Part shown: positions 62,142 through 64,000 of the stretch, one piece after another
Layout: every line of letters starts with the position of its first letter
How positions within the stretch are numbered: position 1 is the first letter of the stretch
Assembly: GCA_034189505.1 (NCBI GenBank)
Contig: JAXHUR010000001.1
Coordinates: 1 to 64,000 of the forward strand
Direction: 5' to 3'
From: Geoalkalibacter_A sp034189505
GTDB taxonomy: Bacteria > Desulfobacterota > Desulfuromonadia > Desulfuromonadales > Geoalkalibacteraceae
DNA: 64,000 bases
Program-made: the position numbers and the translations under genes
The notes under the pieces: model-generated
The model's input: only the letters and a program-made list of their open reading frames with translations
What the model was told of the DNA's origin: nothing
The model's database searches: none

Positions 62142-64000
62142 CTATTCCAGAACCACCAGCAGGTCATCCTGCTGAACGGTATCACCTTCCTTGAAGAACA
62201 CATCGACGACCTTGCCGTCCTGTCTGGCCTTGACGTTAGTTTCCATCTTCATCGCCTCGGTGGTCAACACAGTATCCCCCGCCTTGACCTCGTCCCCCGC
62301 TTTGACAAGCAGTTTGAATACTTTGCCCGGCATAGGTGCACCGACATGCCGGGTATTGCCGCGCTCCGCCTTCTGGTGCGCGCTCTCATCGCTGGCAACG
62401 GAAAGATCCTGCACCGTCACCTGGCGGGGCTCGCCATTGAGTTCAAAGTAGATATTGCGCGAGCCGTCCTTCTGCAGTCCACCGACAGCATTGAGCCGTA
62501 CGATCAGCGTCTTGCCCGGCTCGATATCGATGTTCAGTTCGTCGCCGATCTCAAGGCCGTAGAAAAACACCGGCGTCGGCAGAACCGAGGTATCGCCGAA
62601 GTCCTGCCTATGGGCATCGAACTCTTCCCACACCCCGGGGTAGAGGGCGGCAGAGAGAACATCGCGGTCCTTGACGGAATGACCGACCTTGGCTTCCAGT
62701 TCGTCTTTGCGGGCCTCGAAGTCAACCGGCTCAAGAAGCTCACCAGGGCGACAGGTCAGTGGCTTCTCGTCCTTGAGGATGATCTTCTGCAGGTCTTTGG
62801 GAAAGCCCCCCACCGGCTGACCGATCATCCCCTTGAAAAAGTCCACCACCCCCTGGGGGAAAGTCAGTTCGTCGCCCCGCTCATAGACATCCTTGGGTTC
62901 GAGATTGTTCTGCACCATGAACATGGCCATGTCGCCGACGATCTTGGACGAGGGAGTGACCTTGATCACATCACCGAACATGTCGTTGACCTTGCGGTAC
63001 ATCAGCTTGCACTCTTCCCAGCGATGCCCAAGCCCCAGCCCTTCGACCTGAGGCTTGTAGTTGCTGTACTGTCCGCCGGGAATTTCGTGAAAATAGACCT
63101 GTGCGGTGCCGCTGCGCAGTTCGGACTCGAAGGGTGCGTAATAGGTGCGCACCGTCTCCCAGTAATTGGCCAGCAGCTGCAGGCCGTCCTGGTCGAGTTT
63201 CGGATCCCAGATGGTGCCTTCCAGAGCCGCCAGCAACGCATTCATGTTGGGCTGCGCCGTCAGTCCGGAAACTGAAGAGAGCGCGGTATCGACGATATCA
63301 ACGCCCGCCTGGGCCGCCACCAGCAGCATGGCGCCGCCATTGCTGGAGGTATCGTGGGTATGCAGGTGGATGGGAATGCCGATCTCCTGCTTAAGCGCCT
63401 TGATCAGCTTTTCGGCGGCAAAGGGCTTGAGCAGTCCGGCCATGTCCTTGATGCCAAGGACGTGGGCGCCCATCTTTTCAAGCTCTTTGGCCAGATCGAC
63501 GTAATATTTGAGGGGATACTTGTCCCGCTTGGGATCAAGAATGTCGCCGGTGTAGCACATCGCCGCCTCACACACGGCCCCATTCTCCCGGACGGCATCC
63601 ATGGCGACGCGCATTCCTTTGGGCCAGTTGAGAGAATCGAACACGCGGAAAACGTCGATCCCCCCGCGGGCCGCCTCGGCGACGAAATTCTGGACCACAT
63701 TGTCCGGATAATTGGTGTAGCCGACAGCATTGGAACCCCGCAGCAGCATCTGAAAGAGGACATTGGGGATCTTATCACGCAGGCGGTCAAGCCGCTCCCA
63801 GGGGTCTTCCTTCAGAAAACGCATGGACACGTCGAATGTCGCGCCACCCCACATCTCCAGCGAGAACAGCCCGCCGCCAAACACACTGGTCGCTTCGGCG
63901 ATGCGGTCGAGATCGAAGGTACGGAAGCGGGTCGCCATCAGTGACTGGTGAGCGTCGCGCATGGTGGTATCGGTCAGCAGGAGTTTTTTCTCCTTCATGA
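62142..64000 (-). CDS. pyc: Pyruvate carboxylase, carboxyltransferase and biotinyl part (runs off the window edge)
   Basis: At least 618 codons. LLLTDTTMRDAHQSLMATRFRT opens the HMGL-like carboxyltransferase domain with LEMWGGATFDV and HTHDTSSNGGA. The PYC/OADA conserved domain follows (about 310-500), and the C-terminal biotinyl domain has the biotinylated lysine in EAMKMET. The Met at 63998 is 2 nt from the edge with no ribosome site visible. In full-length pyruvate carboxylases the same segment is preceded by the biotin carboxylase half, so the gene probably continues past 64000. It carboxylates pyruvate to oxaloacetate, feeding the TCA cycle. A separate PycB or OadA subunit is possible. 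Confidence 0.88.
   Translation of the reverse strand, partial: MKEKKLLLTDTTMRDAHQSLMATRFRTFDLDRIAEATSVFGGGLFSLEMWGGATFDVSMRFLKEDPWERLDRLRDKIPNVLFQMLLRGSNAVGYTNYPDNVVQNFVAEAARGGIDVFRVFDSLNWPKGMRVAMDAVRENGAVCEAAMCYTGDILDPKRDKYPLKYYVDLAKELEKMGAHVLGIKDMAGLLKPFAAEKLIKALKQEIGIPIHLHTHDTSSNGGAMLLVAAQAGVDIVDTALSSVSGLTAQPNMNALLAALEGTIWDPKLDQDGLQLLANYWETVRTYYAPFESELRSGTAQVYFHEIPGGQYSNYKPQVEGLGLGHRWEECKLMYRKVNDMFGDVIKVTPSSKIVGDMAMFMVQNNLEPKDVYERGDELTFPQGVVDFFKGMIGQPVGGFPKDLQKIILKDEKPLTCRPGELLEPVDFEARKDELEAKVGHSVKDRDVLSAALYPGVWEEFDAHRQDFGDTSVLPTPVFFYGLEIGDELNIDIEPGKTLIVRLNAVGGLQKDGSRNIYFELNGEPRQVTVQDLSVASDESAHQKAERGNTRHVGAPMPGKVFKLLVKAGDEVKAGDTVLTTEAMKMETNVKARQDGKVVDVFFKEGDTVQQDDLLVVLE

Overview
The window is a bacterial chromosomal segment with the gene set and gene order of the Desulfuromonadia (Geobacter, Desulfuromonas and Geoalkalibacter relatives). 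Pointers to this are a pilB-pilT-pilC-pilS-pilR type IV pilus operon, large PilY1 proteins, a very large c-type multiheme cytochrome, and an icd-mdh-korDABC block with monomeric isocitrate dehydrogenase and 2-oxoglutarate:ferredoxin oxidoreductase. No rRNA, tRNA, phage, IS element or CRISPR was recognised.

Region by region. 245-7706 (minus): type IV pilus motor and regulation genes. 7770-13275 (minus): aroE, ribF, rnr and a DUF1015 gene. 13435-14571: a HepT/MntA (HEPN/nucleotidyltransferase) toxin-antitoxin pair between two 52-bp direct repeats; it is interrupted by a 100-N scaffold gap whose flanks are 121-nt exact duplicates. 14633-26927 (minus): two tandem minor-pilin/PilY1 clusters. 27114-29950 (minus): a sigma54-type two-component system. 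30182-35671 (plus): ferredoxin, MFS transporter, lipoprotein, a DedA-PAP2 fusion and the agmatine-to-putrescine pair aguA/aguB. 36723-42490 (plus): a 1844-residue exported cytochrome with 75 CxxCH motifs, then an 18-codon ORF and a terminator. 42588-52293 (minus): acnB, korDABC, mdh and icd. 52708-64000 (minus): LysM lipoprotein, aspS, hisS, receiver-GGDEF protein, comEC, an exported beta-rich protein and the carboxyltransferase/biotinyl part of pyruvate carboxylase.

Two regulatory patterns link these regions. First, sigma54-type sites (TGG-N10-GC with a TTGCA or TTGCT -12 box) lie upstream of both minor-pilin operons and of the giant cytochrome. Two sigma54 activators (PilR and the 27114-28469 regulator) are encoded nearby, so pilus tip components and the extracellular electron conduit may be co-controlled. 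Second, acnB, mdh and icd each have a TTGACA -35 box followed by a palindrome (GTATACAGTATAC or one mismatch) over the -10 box, and a weaker copy lies before korDABC. This looks like a shared operator for oxidative TCA-cycle genes. Together these suggest an acetate-oxidising, extracellular-electron-transferring anaerobe.

The strongest candidate for something undescribed is the cytochrome locus at 36560-42490. It combines a roughly 36-fold diheme repeat (two CxxCH plus one HH each), a C-terminal carbohydrate-binding-like domain, a sigma54 promoter, and a downstream micro-peptide that carries a Y-x2-P-x-V motif like those bound by RiPP recognition elements.
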